From the NCBI RefSeq assembly GCF_014305155.1, contig NZ_JACRUK010000020.1:1-64000 (forward strand): a stretch of DNA of 64,000 nt, written 5' to 3'. Source of the DNA: Flavobacterium muglaense (GTDB taxonomy: Bacteria > Bacteroidota > Bacteroidia > Flavobacteriales > Flavobacteriaceae). Both the position numbers and the translations under genes were made by a program. Under the pieces are notes generated by a model, which worked only from the letters and a program-made list of their open reading frames with translations, was not told the DNA's origin and searched no databases. Below, in pieces: positions 56,090 to 64,000 of the stretch (its first letter is position 1; each line of letters begins with the position of its first letter).

Positions 56090-56491
56090 TTATTTGTTTG
56101 GAATGATTACTTGCGTTTTTTCGCCCGTTTTAGTATCTAATATATCAACTGTTAAACCTCCAGAAGAGGGATATATCTCTACTGCCAAACTACCAAAAGT
56201 ATAACTACCTGCACTAATTCCTTCGGCACCAAATTGCTGTGTAAATAAGGTTCGTGATACAGCGCTTAACAGCTGTGAATTAAGATCTTGTGTAAATTGT
56301 TGCAGCTCTGTAAGTTCTGGAGTTTGAACGGTTTTATCTTTAAATTTATTTTGAGCCTCAGCCGCACTCATCATCCATTGATAATTAAACGTATCGCCGC
56401 CAAAAGCGGGATTTTTGGGCTTATAAACCAAATCTTGCGCGAAAACTGACATTGAAAAAAAGAATAGAGCGAGCGAGAATAAGAGTTTCAT
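56090..56491 (-). CDS. csgF: Curli assembly protein CsgF
   Basis: This 133-residue protein has a signal peptide (1-18, SMSVFAQ) and the CsgF start VYKPKNPAFGGDTFNYQWMM (about 22-41), which in E. coli inserts into CsgG to form the second constriction of the channel and connects to CsgB. The gene lies between csgE and csgG with gaps of 16 bases and 1 base. Confidence 0.92.
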   Translation of the reverse strand: MKLLFSLALFFFSMSVFAQDLVYKPKNPAFGGDTFNYQWMMSAAEAQNKFKDKTVQTPELTELQQFTQDLNSQLLSAVSRTLFTQQFGAEGISAGSYTFGSLAVEIYPSSGGLTVDILDTKTGEKTQVIIPNK

Positions 56492-56507
56492 ATAATCTAT
56501 ATTAAAA

Positions 56508-57232
56508 TTAATACTGAGTAAAATATTTGCTTTCTTTTTCTAGGTTTTTCAAATACAAATAAGATTCATAAATAGCCTGCTTTGCCATAGTGTCAATGTA
56601 TTCTTCGTCTGGACGTGCTAAGAATTCATAAACAACCTCATTTTTAATCTTGATACTAATTTTTGTATTTCTTGAAAAACTAAATTCTTCTTCAACCACA
56701 ACGATTTCTTTTGAATTAACTCTGTATTCATTATACAAATAATAAAAACGATCATAGAAATCCTTCCCTACTCTGGTCTTTGTTTCATCTGATACGATAC
56801 CCGTTAATTCAAATCCGTCTGTAGGTATTTGTGCTGCTTTTTTTTTTCATCTCCAAAAACGACTCTGTCCTTCCCTATTAATTTTTTATTTTCATCATAA
56901 AAAAGCAATAAAACAATCACTTGATCCTCTTTACTTAAATTAATCTGAGTAGTTGATAGGTTTTTATTTTCATTGGGATTCAGACTAAAAAAGCCTTCTT
57001 GCGCATTTGTTGAACTGTTATTTGTAGTCGTGTTTTTTTTTATAACTGATAAAGTATAGGACATACTTTGAACCATTGCTGTTAGATTTTCGGCAGTACC
57101 CGTTAACTTAATATTACCCTCTATTTGTTCAAATTCTATTTTAGCCTTCACTTTGGTATTTGAAATCTGAGCACAACAAACCACTGAAAATAGCGAAAAT
57201 AAAATACCGGCAAATAGATTGTAACGATTCAT
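56508..57232 (-). CDS. csgE: CsgE with CsgH-like N-terminal domain, split by a frame change
   Basis: Frame 1 starts at 57232 and codes 142 residues: signal peptide (1-21), then a beta-sandwich-like domain (about 25-128) with features of CsgH (VKAKIEFEQIEGNIKLTGTA, YTLSVIKK, FFSLNPNENKNLSTTQINLS). It then meets an A10 run (56838-56847) and stops at 56804. In the -1 frame the sequence continues AAQIPTDGFELTGIVSDETK, then TRVGKDFYDRFYYLYNEYRV and the rest of CsgE to 56508, including the DFYxxFY signature. The slippery heptamer A AAA AAG (56837-56843) is preceded by GGAG. A -1 shift gives 241 residues. Alternatives: a deleted A, or a sequencing error. Confidence 0.8.
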
Positions 57233-57239
57233 AACTTGA

Positions 57240-57779
57240 TTATTTATGATTGATAATTAAAACTGATGCTCCATTTCCTTTTTGTATTACGGTCATGTCT
57301 TTTGAAATAGAATTGACACCATAATTTTGAATACTTTGATTGTTCCCTTTTTGAATAAACTCCATATTTATATCGTAACCAGCAGGATTGTAAGTTGATA
57401 AATCTCGAATGCGGTTATTGTGACCCTCTTGAACCACTCTTTGCATTAAGGTATTGGTGTTTTTATTGAGTTCAAATTCGTTTCTAGATCCGTTTTGAAG
57501 GATATCAATAGCTACTGATGATGCCGCTATTTTTAAAATACTTTTATTGTAGTCACCTATTTGATTGACGCTTATATCACCATTACGATAAAAATCCTCG
57601 GTCGAGGAACTTTTTAGATTTTTATAATCCATTTGAGAAACTAAATGATATTGTAAGTCCTTAGAATACTCATTTAATGAATTATCATTTTTGATTTTAT
57701 TTTCTTCAGTTGATTTTTGACAAAAAGAAATTTGAGAAAAAATCAGAATGAAAAATAATGCAACTATTTTAGTTCTCAT
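57240..57779 (-). CDS. csgB: Curlin-like minor subunit (CsgB-like)
   Basis: This 179-residue protein has a signal peptide (1-20, ISFC). Its C-terminal two thirds has curlin-type repeats with spaced Gln, Gly and Asn: ISVNQIGDYNKSILKIAA, IDILQNGSRNEFELNKN, RVVQEGHNNRIRDLS, EFIQKGNNQSIQNYG, TVIQKGNGASVLII. It is shorter and less regular than the curlin gene upstream, which suits a nucleator. It lies between csgA and csgE, after the csgA terminator. Confidence 0.75.
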   Translation of the reverse strand: MRTKIVALFFILIFSQISFCQKSTEENKIKNDNSLNEYSKDLQYHLVSQMDYKNLKSSSTEDFYRNGDISVNQIGDYNKSILKIAASSVAIDILQNGSRNEFELNKNTNTLMQRVVQEGHNNRIRDLSTYNPAGYDINMEFIQKGNNQSIQNYGVNSISKDMTVIQKGNGASVLIINHK

Positions 57780-57795
57780 GATATTCGGTTTTAGA

Positions 57796-57831
57796 TAAAA
57801 AAAAGAGGTAGCCTAATTCAACTACCTCTTC
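57796..57831 (-). terminator. Intrinsic terminator between csgA-like and csgB-like genes
   Basis: Minus-strand AAGAGGTAG ... CTACCTCTT then T8, 12 bases after the curlin stop. It would reduce transcription into the export genes and give more curlin than exporters. Confidence 0.9.
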
Positions 57832-57842
57832 AATTCTACAAG

Positions 57843-58697
57843 TTAATCTTGACGAACAGTTACATTGTTATTGTTACCTGTTTGCGAAACCATACTCATT
57901 TGTAATCCATTTTCTTGAATAACTCTACTGTAGTTATTATCTCCAAGTTGCATTATTTTAGACCAGTTTTCATCACCAGATTGTCTAGTTATTGCAGTGT
58001 TTTTGTCGCCTGTTTGTGTTGCCCATGCTTTGTTTTTATTTCCATCTTGAAAAGTCATAGCATCATTTTTATCACCCGTTTGCGTAGTCCAAGCTTTGTT
58101 TCTATTTCCGTCTTGAATAGTTTTGGCAAAATTATCTTCCCCTCTTTGAGTTTGATAAGCGTCATTTCTATTTCCGTCTTGACGAATAATAGCTTCACTA
58201 CCTTTGGCTAAGTTTGTTAAAGTGCTTTGATCTTGGAACGCTTCATTTAAGTTTCCATCTTGCACTACTAATCCAGTGTTTCTGTCAAAACGTTGTTTTT
58301 GACTAGATTCATTTTTTTCACCATCTTGTCTAGCTGTAGCTGAATTTTTTTCAGCATAACCTACTCCTTGGTCAATAGTAGCAAGGTTAAACTGATCTTT
58401 TTGCACTACTCTTGCCGTGTTTTTGTCACCATGTGAGCCTATTATTGCTTGTTGATTCTCACCTGATTGGTTTACAAAAGCTTGATTTTGAGATCCTCCA
58501 AAGGCAAAATTCATTCCATCTTGATTGACTGAAGACAAATGATGATCACCTGTTTGCACAATAGCTGCTGAATTTCCGTTACCTACTTCTGTAACAATAC
58601 TGTAATTGGCAGCATAAGTTGATACTGCTGCTCCTTGAGCCAAAACCATCGCTGTTCCGAATAGCATCGCGGAGATGCTTAAAATTACTTTTTTCAT
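57843..58697 (-). CDS. csgA: Major curlin subunit (CsgA-like)
   Basis: This 284-residue amyloid subunit has a signal peptide (1-20, AMVLAQ). About ten imperfect repeats of 22 residues follow, e.g. QDGNRNKAWTTQTGDKNDAM and QDGNKNKAWATQTGDKNTAI, with the curlin pattern Q-x-G-x-x-N spaced by 11. The protein is about twice the length of E. coli CsgA (about 151). It ends VTVRQD. It is first in the operon, with its own leader and terminator; the export genes follow. Confidence 0.9.
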   Translation of the reverse strand: MKKVILSISAMLFGTAMVLAQGAAVSTYAANYSIVTEVGNGNSAAIVQTGDHHLSSVNQDGMNFAFGGSQNQAFVNQSGENQQAIIGSHGDKNTARVVQKDQFNLATIDQGVGYAEKNSATARQDGEKNESSQKQRFDRNTGLVVQDGNLNEAFQDQSTLTNLAKGSEAIIRQDGNRNDAYQTQRGEDNFAKTIQDGNRNKAWTTQTGDKNDAMTFQDGNKNKAWATQTGDKNTAITRQSGDENWSKIMQLGDNNYSRVIQENGLQMSMVSQTGNNNNVTVRQD

Positions 58698-59323
58698 AAT
58701 AAATATATTTAATTGGTTATTAATACAAGTTATTATGTAGGTTACAATAAAAACTAAGGGGTTAGTTTTTTATCATTGTAGGTTGTAAAAGAGATAGTGG
58801 GCACTATCTAAATAATCTAAACAACACTATTTTGTTTAACACTAAAACAGTTGTTGTTGTTGGATGATTACATTTCAAATATAGAAAACATTTTTAAAAA
58901 CCACCTCATCACAAGTGGTTGTTTTCCAATAAATTACAAATTTTTCGATAAAATGCGTTTCTAATCCGATGAACTGCATTTTTAAAAAAAATGGATATAA
59001 GAAAAAAATTACGAAGAAAATTAAAATGCTAAAAACAGAGAAAACGATAATTTCAATAGTTGTTTTTGAAATTTTTCTATAAAATAACTATAATTTTTTA
59101 CATATAATGCAATTCTCTAAAAACTTTACCTTTAAAAACAAAATGCTTTTTTAGCCCGCTAACTCCTCCTGTAGCGCTCCTTTTAAATCCCAACATTTTA
59201 ATTGCATCTACTTTACCATCCCTAACAATTAATCGGCAATAAGCACTGCCAACTTTTTCAATAAAAAAAACAATCGTTAAACAAAATATAATACAATCAT
59301 TCAATTAATTTGAAAATCGCCCA
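58698..59323. promoter_or_regulatory. Curli operon control region
   Basis: On the minus strand: a -7-like TATATTTG (plus 58876-58883), a dyad AACCAC/GTGGTT upstream (58899-58920), and a leader of about 180 bases holding two perfect palindromes: AGATAGTG-GG-CACTATCT (58792-58809) and AAAAACTAA-GGGG-TTAGTTTTT (58749-58770). No gene is supported here; an open frame at 59098-59304 lacks an ATG. Confidence 0.6.
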
Positions 59324-59350
59324 TAAAAAAACCGCCTCAATTGAGGCGGT
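59324..59350 (-). terminator. Intrinsic terminator after GSIII
   Basis: Minus-strand ACCGCCTC-AATT-GAGGCGGT followed by T7. Confidence 0.95.
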
Positions 59351-59376
59351 CCTATATAACAATATGTTATTACAAT

Positions 59377-61566
59377 TTATTTTGTAAACAACAATTCTCT
59401 ATATTTAGTTAATGTCCATAATTCATTATCAACTAGAAGCTCTAATTTATCACAGTGCTCACGAATGATTTCAAAATATGGTTTTACATTATCACAGTAA
59501 GCTTCAGCCATTAATTGCGCATCAGTCATTACATTGGCTTTCTTTCTTTCATTAGTCATTGCTAATACTTTAGAATTGATACCTTCGATATGTTTCGAAA
59601 TGTCTTTGATAATTATAATTTGCTCTTTTGCAATTGTTTCAAAGTCTGAACCAAAGATATCTTTCAGCCCTTTTACGTTTTCAATTAACGTATTTTGGTA
59701 ACGAATTGCTGTTGGAATTACGTGATTTGTCGAAATATCACCTAAAACTCTTCCTTCAATTTGTATTTTCTTAGTGTATTCTTCTAATTCAATTTCGTAA
59801 CGTGCTTCAACTTCAATGTGGTTCATAATCCCCATTTCCGAGAATAAATCCAAAGCTTGTTTAGACGCTCTTGCTTTCAAAGCTTGAGGAGTCGTTTTAA
59901 AGTTACTCAATCCTCTTTTTTCTGCTTCAATTTCCCAAGCTTGACTGTACCCATCTCCTTCAAAAAGGATTTTCTTAGAATGTTTGATGTACTCTCTCAA
60001 AACATTGAAGATCGCATCATCTTTCTTCATGTCTTTTGTTTCGATCAAAGTATCAACTTCTTTCTTAAAGTCTTTCAATTGTTTAGCAACAATCGTATTC
60101 AAGGTAGTCATTGCGTTAGAACAGTTTGCGGTAGAACCTACAGCTCTAAATTCAAATTTATTTCCTGTAAAGGCAAATGGTGATGTTCTATTTCTATCTG
60201 TATTATCAAGAATTACTTCTGGAATCTTACCTACAACGTTTAATTTTAAGTCGGTTTTTTCTTCTGGAGATAATTTACCAGTAGTTACACCTTCTAATTC
60301 TTCTAACACTTTAGTTAATTGTGCTCCAATAAAAACAGAAATAATTGCTGGTGGCGCTTCATTAGCTCCTAATCTGTGATCATTACTTGCTGTAGCAATT
60401 GCTGCTCTTAACAAAACTTCGTGATCATTAACTGCTTTAATAGTATTAATAAAGAAAGTTAAAAACTGTAAGTTAGTCATTGGCGTCTTACTTGGACTCA
60501 ATAAATTCACTCCAGTATCTGTCGCTAACGACCAGTTGTTGTGCTTACCTGAACCATTTACACCTTTGAATGGTTTTTCATGTAATAATACTTTTAAATC
60601 ATGACGTTCAGCCACTTTTTGCATTACATCCATTAAAAGACAGTTATGGTCAACCGCTAAATTCGTTTCTTCAAAAATTGGTGCAAACTCAAATTGATTT
60701 GGCGCAACTTCATTATGACGAGTTTTAACTGGTATTCCTAACAACATACATTCTTGCTCTAAATCTCTCATGTACGTTAATGCACGTGTAGGAATTGAAC
60801 CGAAGTAGTGATCATCTAATTGCTGTCCTTTGGCAGAGGTGTGACCTAGTAAAGTTCTTCCTGTCATCATTAAGTCAGGACGAGACTCTGCTAAAGATCT
60901 ATCTATTAAGAAATATTCTTGTTCCCATCCTAGGGTAGCAGTAACTTTCTTTACATTTTTATCAAAATATTTACATACATCAGTAGCCGCTTCATCCATT
61001 GCAGATAATGCTCTTAATAAGGGGATTTTATTATCTAATGCTTCTCCAGTGTATGAAATGAATACTGTAGGGATGCATAAAGTTGTACCGTATATAAATG
61101 CTGGAGATGTAGGATCCCATGCAGTATATCCTCTAGCCTCAAATGTATTTCTAATTCCTCCGTTAGGAAAACTAGATGCATCTGGCTCTTGTTGCACTAA
61201 TTGCGCACCACCAAATTTTTCAACTGGATCACTCCCGTCATAAGATGTTTCAAAAAAGGCATCATGCTTTTCAGCTGTTGCACCTGTAAGTGGTTGAAAC
61301 CAGTGTGTATAATGAGTTACTCCTTTGGCAAGAGCCCACTCCTTCATACCCATTGCGATATAGTCTGCTAATTTTCTGTCTATTTTAGCACCATGTTGTA
61401 CAGCGCTTTGAACCCCTTTTAAGGCATCCGAAGTCAAATACTGCTTCATTGCCTTTTCATTGAACACATTTGAACCGAAAATAGCAGATTTTCTTCCTGA
61501 TTCTTCAAATTGAACTGGTTTTCTTGTAGAAGCTTCTCTTAAAGCTTGGAAACGAATTGTTGACAT
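59377..61566 (-). CDS. glnN: Glutamine synthetase type III
   Basis: This 729-residue enzyme makes glutamine from glutamate, ATP and ammonia. The length and start (MSTIRFQALREASTRKPVQF) are typical of the Bacteroidota GSIII. It has the catalytic-region signatures LGWEQEYFLIDRSLAESRPD, KTRHNEVAPNQFEFAPIFEE, the NHRLGANEAPPAI-like block (ATASNDHRLGANEAPPAIIS) and NRTSPFAFTGNKFEFRAVGS. The start is the ATG at 61566, not the upstream codon at 61602, because a promoter box sits between them. It diverges from the GSII gene at 61801. Confidence 0.95.
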   Translation of the reverse strand: MSTIRFQALREASTRKPVQFEESGRKSAIFGSNVFNEKAMKQYLTSDALKGVQSAVQHGAKIDRKLADYIAMGMKEWALAKGVTHYTHWFQPLTGATAEKHDAFFETSYDGSDPVEKFGGAQLVQQEPDASSFPNGGIRNTFEARGYTAWDPTSPAFIYGTTLCIPTVFISYTGEALDNKIPLLRALSAMDEAATDVCKYFDKNVKKVTATLGWEQEYFLIDRSLAESRPDLMMTGRTLLGHTSAKGQQLDDHYFGSIPTRALTYMRDLEQECMLLGIPVKTRHNEVAPNQFEFAPIFEETNLAVDHNCLLMDVMQKVAERHDLKVLLHEKPFKGVNGSGKHNNWSLATDTGVNLLSPSKTPMTNLQFLTFFINTIKAVNDHEVLLRAAIATASNDHRLGANEAPPAIISVFIGAQLTKVLEELEGVTTGKLSPEEKTDLKLNVVGKIPEVILDNTDRNRTSPFAFTGNKFEFRAVGSTANCSNAMTTLNTIVAKQLKDFKKEVDTLIETKDMKKDDAIFNVLREYIKHSKKILFEGDGYSQAWEIEAEKRGLSNFKTTPQALKARASKQALDLFSEMGIMNHIEVEARYEIELEEYTKKIQIEGRVLGDISTNHVIPTAIRYQNTLIENVKGLKDIFGSDFETIAKEQIIIIKDISKHIEGINSKVLAMTNERKKANVMTDAQLMAEAYCDNVKPYFEIIREHCDKLELLVDNELWTLTKYRELLFTK

Positions 61567-61579
61567 AATTTTTTTTTTA

Positions 61580-61612
61580 CAAAGATAACAAATTCTAAAC
61601 AAACCAGTCCAA
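61580..61612 (-). promoter_or_regulatory. GSIII promoter
   Basis: Minus-strand TTG (61610-61612), 22-base spacer, TATCTTTG (61580-61587), 14 bases before the start codon. Confidence 0.65.
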
Positions 61613-61754
61613 TCTCCAGATGAATATCCCCTAAAAATACCCCCTTAAAATAACAATTTAAAAATTCAACCCTATCAAAAATGGGGTTTTCGTAAAAACA
61701 ATACGAATCACAACAAAAGTACCCCCGTATTTATCATCAAATAAAAAATATGTC

Positions 61755-61762
61755 TACATTTG
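61755..61762 (+). promoter_or_regulatory. GSII promoter -7 element
   Basis: TACATTTG, 38 bases before the ATG at 61801; no clear TTG at the right distance. Confidence 0.5.
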
Positions 61763-61800
61763 CGTGAAATTTGTAAAAGCAACCAAAAAACTATATTATT

Positions 61801-62814
61801 ATGACTAAAATAAAATTAGAATACATCTGGTTAGACGGATATGAGCCTACTCAAAACCTTAGAAGTAAAACTAAAGTTGAAGAACATGAAAACTTCCAAG
61901 GAACATTAGAAGAGCTAGGAAACTGGTCTTTTGATGGATCTTCTACTAGACAAGCTGAAGGTGGATCATCGGACTGTTTACTTGTACCGGTTGCTATTTA
62001 TCCAGACCCTACTCGTTTAAACGGGTACTTAGTAATGACTGAAGTTATGAATCCTGACGGAACTCCACACGTATCTAATGGTAGAGCTACTATTGATGAT
62101 GATGGTGATTTCTGGTTCGGATTTGAACAAGAGTACTTTATTATGGATACTAAAACATTATTACCACTTGGCTTCCCAATTGGTGGATATCCAGCACCTC
62201 AAGGAATGTACTACTGTTCTGTAGGTGGAAAAAACACTCACGGTAGAGATTTAGTAGAAGAGCATGCTGATCTTTGTATCGCTGCTGGACTAAACTTTGA
62301 AGGAATCAATCAAGAAGTTGCTTGTGGACAATGGGAATTTCAATTGTTTGCTAAAGGTGCAAAAATTGCAGGTGATGAGATCTGGATTGCTAGATACTTA
62401 CTTGACCGTTTGACTGAAAAATATGGTTACTATATCGAATACCATCCAAAACCACTTGGAGACACAGACTGGAATGGTTCTGGAATGCACGCTAACTTCT
62501 CTAATGAAGTATTAAGAACTTGTGGTTCTCGTGAAACTTACGAAAAAATATGTGAAGCATTTAGACCTGTTACTGCTGAGCACATCGCGGTTTACGGCGC
62601 TTACAATGATTTACGTTTAACAGGTAAGCATGAAACTGCTTCTATTCATGACTTCTCTTTCGGAATTTCAGATAGAGGAGCTTCAATCAGAATTCCTTTG
62701 ATTACGGTTCAAAAAGGTTGGAAAGGTTGGTTAGAAGACAGAAGACCTGCTTCAAACGGAGATCCATACAAAATTGCTGCTCGAATTATTACAACTGTAA
62801 AATCAGCTTTGTAG
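61801..62814 (+). CDS. Glutamine synthetase type II (eukaryote-like)
   Basis: This 337-residue enzyme is unlike GSIII next to it: it is short, with the beta-grasp and catalytic domains of GSII. Motifs: WSFDGSSTRQAEGGSSDCLL (near residues 41-60), FGFEQEYFIMDTKT, GINQEVACGQWEFQL and NGSGMHANFS (about 225-234), and RIPLITVQ. GSII is common in eukaryotes and some bacteria. The two GS genes are divergent over 234 bases, so common nitrogen control is likely. It ends at a strong terminator. Confidence 0.93.
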   Translation: MTKIKLEYIWLDGYEPTQNLRSKTKVEEHENFQGTLEELGNWSFDGSSTRQAEGGSSDCLLVPVAIYPDPTRLNGYLVMTEVMNPDGTPHVSNGRATIDDDGDFWFGFEQEYFIMDTKTLLPLGFPIGGYPAPQGMYYCSVGGKNTHGRDLVEEHADLCIAAGLNFEGINQEVACGQWEFQLFAKGAKIAGDEIWIARYLLDRLTEKYGYYIEYHPKPLGDTDWNGSGMHANFSNEVLRTCGSRETYEKICEAFRPVTAEHIAVYGAYNDLRLTGKHETASIHDFSFGISDRGASIRIPLITVQKGWKGWLEDRRPASNGDPYKIAARIITTVKSAL

Positions 62815-62832
62815 TTAAACCTCATTTTATAC

Positions 62833-62867
62833 TAAGGTGTCATTATTTACAATGACACCTTTTTTTA
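62833..62867 (+). terminator. Intrinsic terminator after GSII
   Basis: AAGGTGTCATT-ATTTAC-AATGACACCT followed by T7. Confidence 0.95.
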
Positions 62868-62915
62868 TACCTTATTATAATGAATCGGTTATTCTAAAAT
62901 TAATATTGTAGTTAA

Positions 62916-62944
62916 AAATCAAAAAGTATCTTTGTACTTATAAA
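62916..62944 (+). promoter_or_regulatory. Promoter of the TerC-family gene
   Basis: TTG (62916-62918), 18-base spacer, TATCTTTG (62937-62944), 11 bases before the ATG: a good Bacteroidota promoter with a very short leader. Confidence 0.65.
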
Positions 62945-62955
62945 AAACTAGCTGT

Positions 62956-63906
62956 ATGATTATCTGGATATCCTTTTTTGTAATAGTCCTATTTATTCTT
63001 ATTTTAGACCTAGGGGTTTTTAACAAAACACCTCACATCATCAGTACCAAAGAAGCAACAAAGTGGACCGCCATTTGGGTTAGCATCTCTTTTTTATTCT
63101 CAGGAGTCATCTACTGGATATACAACAATAACTATATTGACAATCCTGATCAATTAAAACCTATTAATGCTTCTGTAAAATTCATTACCGGTTATTTAAT
63201 CGAATTATCCCTAAGCGTCGATAATATTTTTGTTATTGCCATCATATTTGCCGCTTTTAAAATCCCTCAAAAATACCAACACCGCGTTCTCTTTTGGGGA
63301 ATTCTTGGCGCCATTTTCTTTAGAGGTCTTATGATCTTTTTTGGAGTCATGCTTGTTAACAAATTCAAATGGACTACTTACATTTTTGGTGCTTTTTTAC
63401 TTTACACGGCCTTAAAAATGCTGTTTACTGGAGAAGACGACAAATTTGAACCCAAAAAATCTATTGTCTACAAAAGCCTCAAAAAAATCATGCCAATTTC
63501 AAATCATATAGATCAGGAACATTTTTTTGTAAAACGCCGCCATATAACTGCCGCTACTCCTTTATTTGTAGCCCTAGTCGTTATTGAAGTTATGGATGTA
63601 GTGTTTGCAATTGACAGCGTACCTGCAATACTTGCAATTACAAATGATCCTTTTTTAGTGTTTAGTTCTAATATTTTTGCCATTCTTGGCCTTCGCTCCA
63701 TGTATTTCTTTTTGGCTAATATGCTAGAAAAATTCAGCTACCTAGAGTACAGCCTTATTGCCATACTGAGTTTTGTAGGACTAAAAATGTTATTGCATGA
63801 TTTCATCAAACTACCCGAATGGGTTTCACTGGCTTTTATAGCAGTCGCATTAATTACCGGAATCGTCGTTTCTTTGCGCATAAACAAAACCAATACTTCT
63901 AAATAA
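62956..63906 (+). CDS. TerC/Alx-family membrane protein
   Basis: This 316-residue membrane protein has about nine helices. The TerC signatures are LIELSLSVDNIFVIAIIFAA (about 76-95) and IEVMDVVFAIDSVPAILAIT (about 214-233), whose acidic residues are thought to bind metal. Members of the Alx/TerC family act in manganese or tellurite homeostasis or help membrane metalation. Function here is not fixed by context. The last gene in the window, it has its own promoter. Confidence 0.88.
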   Translation: MIIWISFFVIVLFILILDLGVFNKTPHIISTKEATKWTAIWVSISFLFSGVIYWIYNNNYIDNPDQLKPINASVKFITGYLIELSLSVDNIFVIAIIFAAFKIPQKYQHRVLFWGILGAIFFRGLMIFFGVMLVNKFKWTTYIFGAFLLYTALKMLFTGEDDKFEPKKSIVYKSLKKIMPISNHIDQEHFFVKRRHITAATPLFVALVVIEVMDVVFAIDSVPAILAITNDPFLVFSSNIFAILGLRSMYFFLANMLEKFSYLEYSLIAILSFVGLKMLLHDFIKLPEWVSLAFIAVALITGIVVSLRINKTNTSK

Positions 63907-63954
63907 ATGAAGCTCATTCATTATAAAGCATAAAAAAAGGGAGACTTCACAGGA

Positions 63955-64000
63955 GGGCACTGAAAAACTACGCATATTTTGATTAACGTCGTTTTCTAGA
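63955..64000 (+). mobile_element. Candidate left end of an IS running off the window
   Basis: GGGCACTGAAAAACTACG resembles the candidate terminal repeat at 196-212. It starts 48 bases after the TerC stop and continues to the edge. Only the sequence resemblance supports it. Confidence 0.3.

Noticed and set aside
57843..58697. CRISPR-like array at the csgA repeats
   Set aside because: The repeats are in frame, coding and diverged; they are curlin repeats.
59098..59304. Minus-strand open frame of 68 codons between csgA and GSIII
   Set aside because: No ATG start (TTG only), low-complexity AT-rich DNA and no recognisable domain; I treat it as chance.

Overview
The window looks like a chromosomal segment of a Flavobacterium or close relative (Bacteroidota, Flavobacteriaceae). 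The evidence is the low GC content, promoters of the TTG / TAnnTTTG type, the near absence of Shine-Dalgarno sites, a T9SS-sorted subtilase, the gliding lipoprotein GldI, a Bacteroidota-type GSIII, and family members found mostly in this phylum (DUF4834, DUF3810, YfhO, GldI-linked PPIases). No rRNA, tRNA or CRISPR array was seen.

Layout. 1-6600: the right end of an insertion sequence, a small membrane protein that abuts it, then a minus-strand envelope-polysaccharide cluster (flippase, GT4 glycosyltransferase, YfhO). 6700-17100: mostly plus-strand genes (outer-membrane protein, acyltransferase, NYN-domain protein, FMN glutamate-synthase-like protein, rdgB, DEAD-box helicase, a frameshifted DHCW cupin, a Lys-rich microprotein), interrupted by a minus-strand alpha-oxoamine synthase. 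17100-31500: pepD, DUF3810, NDH-2, an ECF sigma factor with a membrane partner, a PlsC-like acyltransferase, a NUDIX enzyme, a nitronate-monooxygenase-like enzyme, a T9SS subtilase, mnmA, a YwqK protein and a two-domain fasciclin lipoprotein. 31500-39700: yidC, pyrG, osmC, a LysM-receptor protein and guaA. 39900-52970: two paralogous secreted proteins, ridA, a CLC transporter, a DHH phosphoesterase followed by gldI and two cyclophilin-FKBP fusion proteins, a Zn/Cd-type P-ATPase with a DKTRT motif, and purM. 53158-58700: a curli (type VIII secretion) operon. 59377-62814: divergent GSIII and GSII glutamine synthetases, then a TerC-family protein and a possible second IS end at the right edge.

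The most interesting region is the curli operon. It runs curlin (csgA-like), nucleator-like (csgB-like), csgE, csgF, csgG, then a TolB-like lipoprotein, closed by a terminator. csgE is split by a one-base offset exactly on a classical A AAA AAG slippery heptamer, and a -1 shift would give a 241-residue protein with a CsgH-like N-terminal domain fused to CsgE. CsgG carries an extra C-terminal beta-barrel-like domain. An intrinsic terminator follows csgA, and the csgA leader holds two perfect palindromes.

A second theme is repeats in divergent promoter regions. Two copies of an element at 10309-10390 and 21427-21500 share their outer boxes but have different, internally palindromic cores. A third, unrelated inverted repeat lies at 18734-18790. 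Two single-base frameshifts (cupin, csgE) could be real or sequencing errors; raw reads would settle this.
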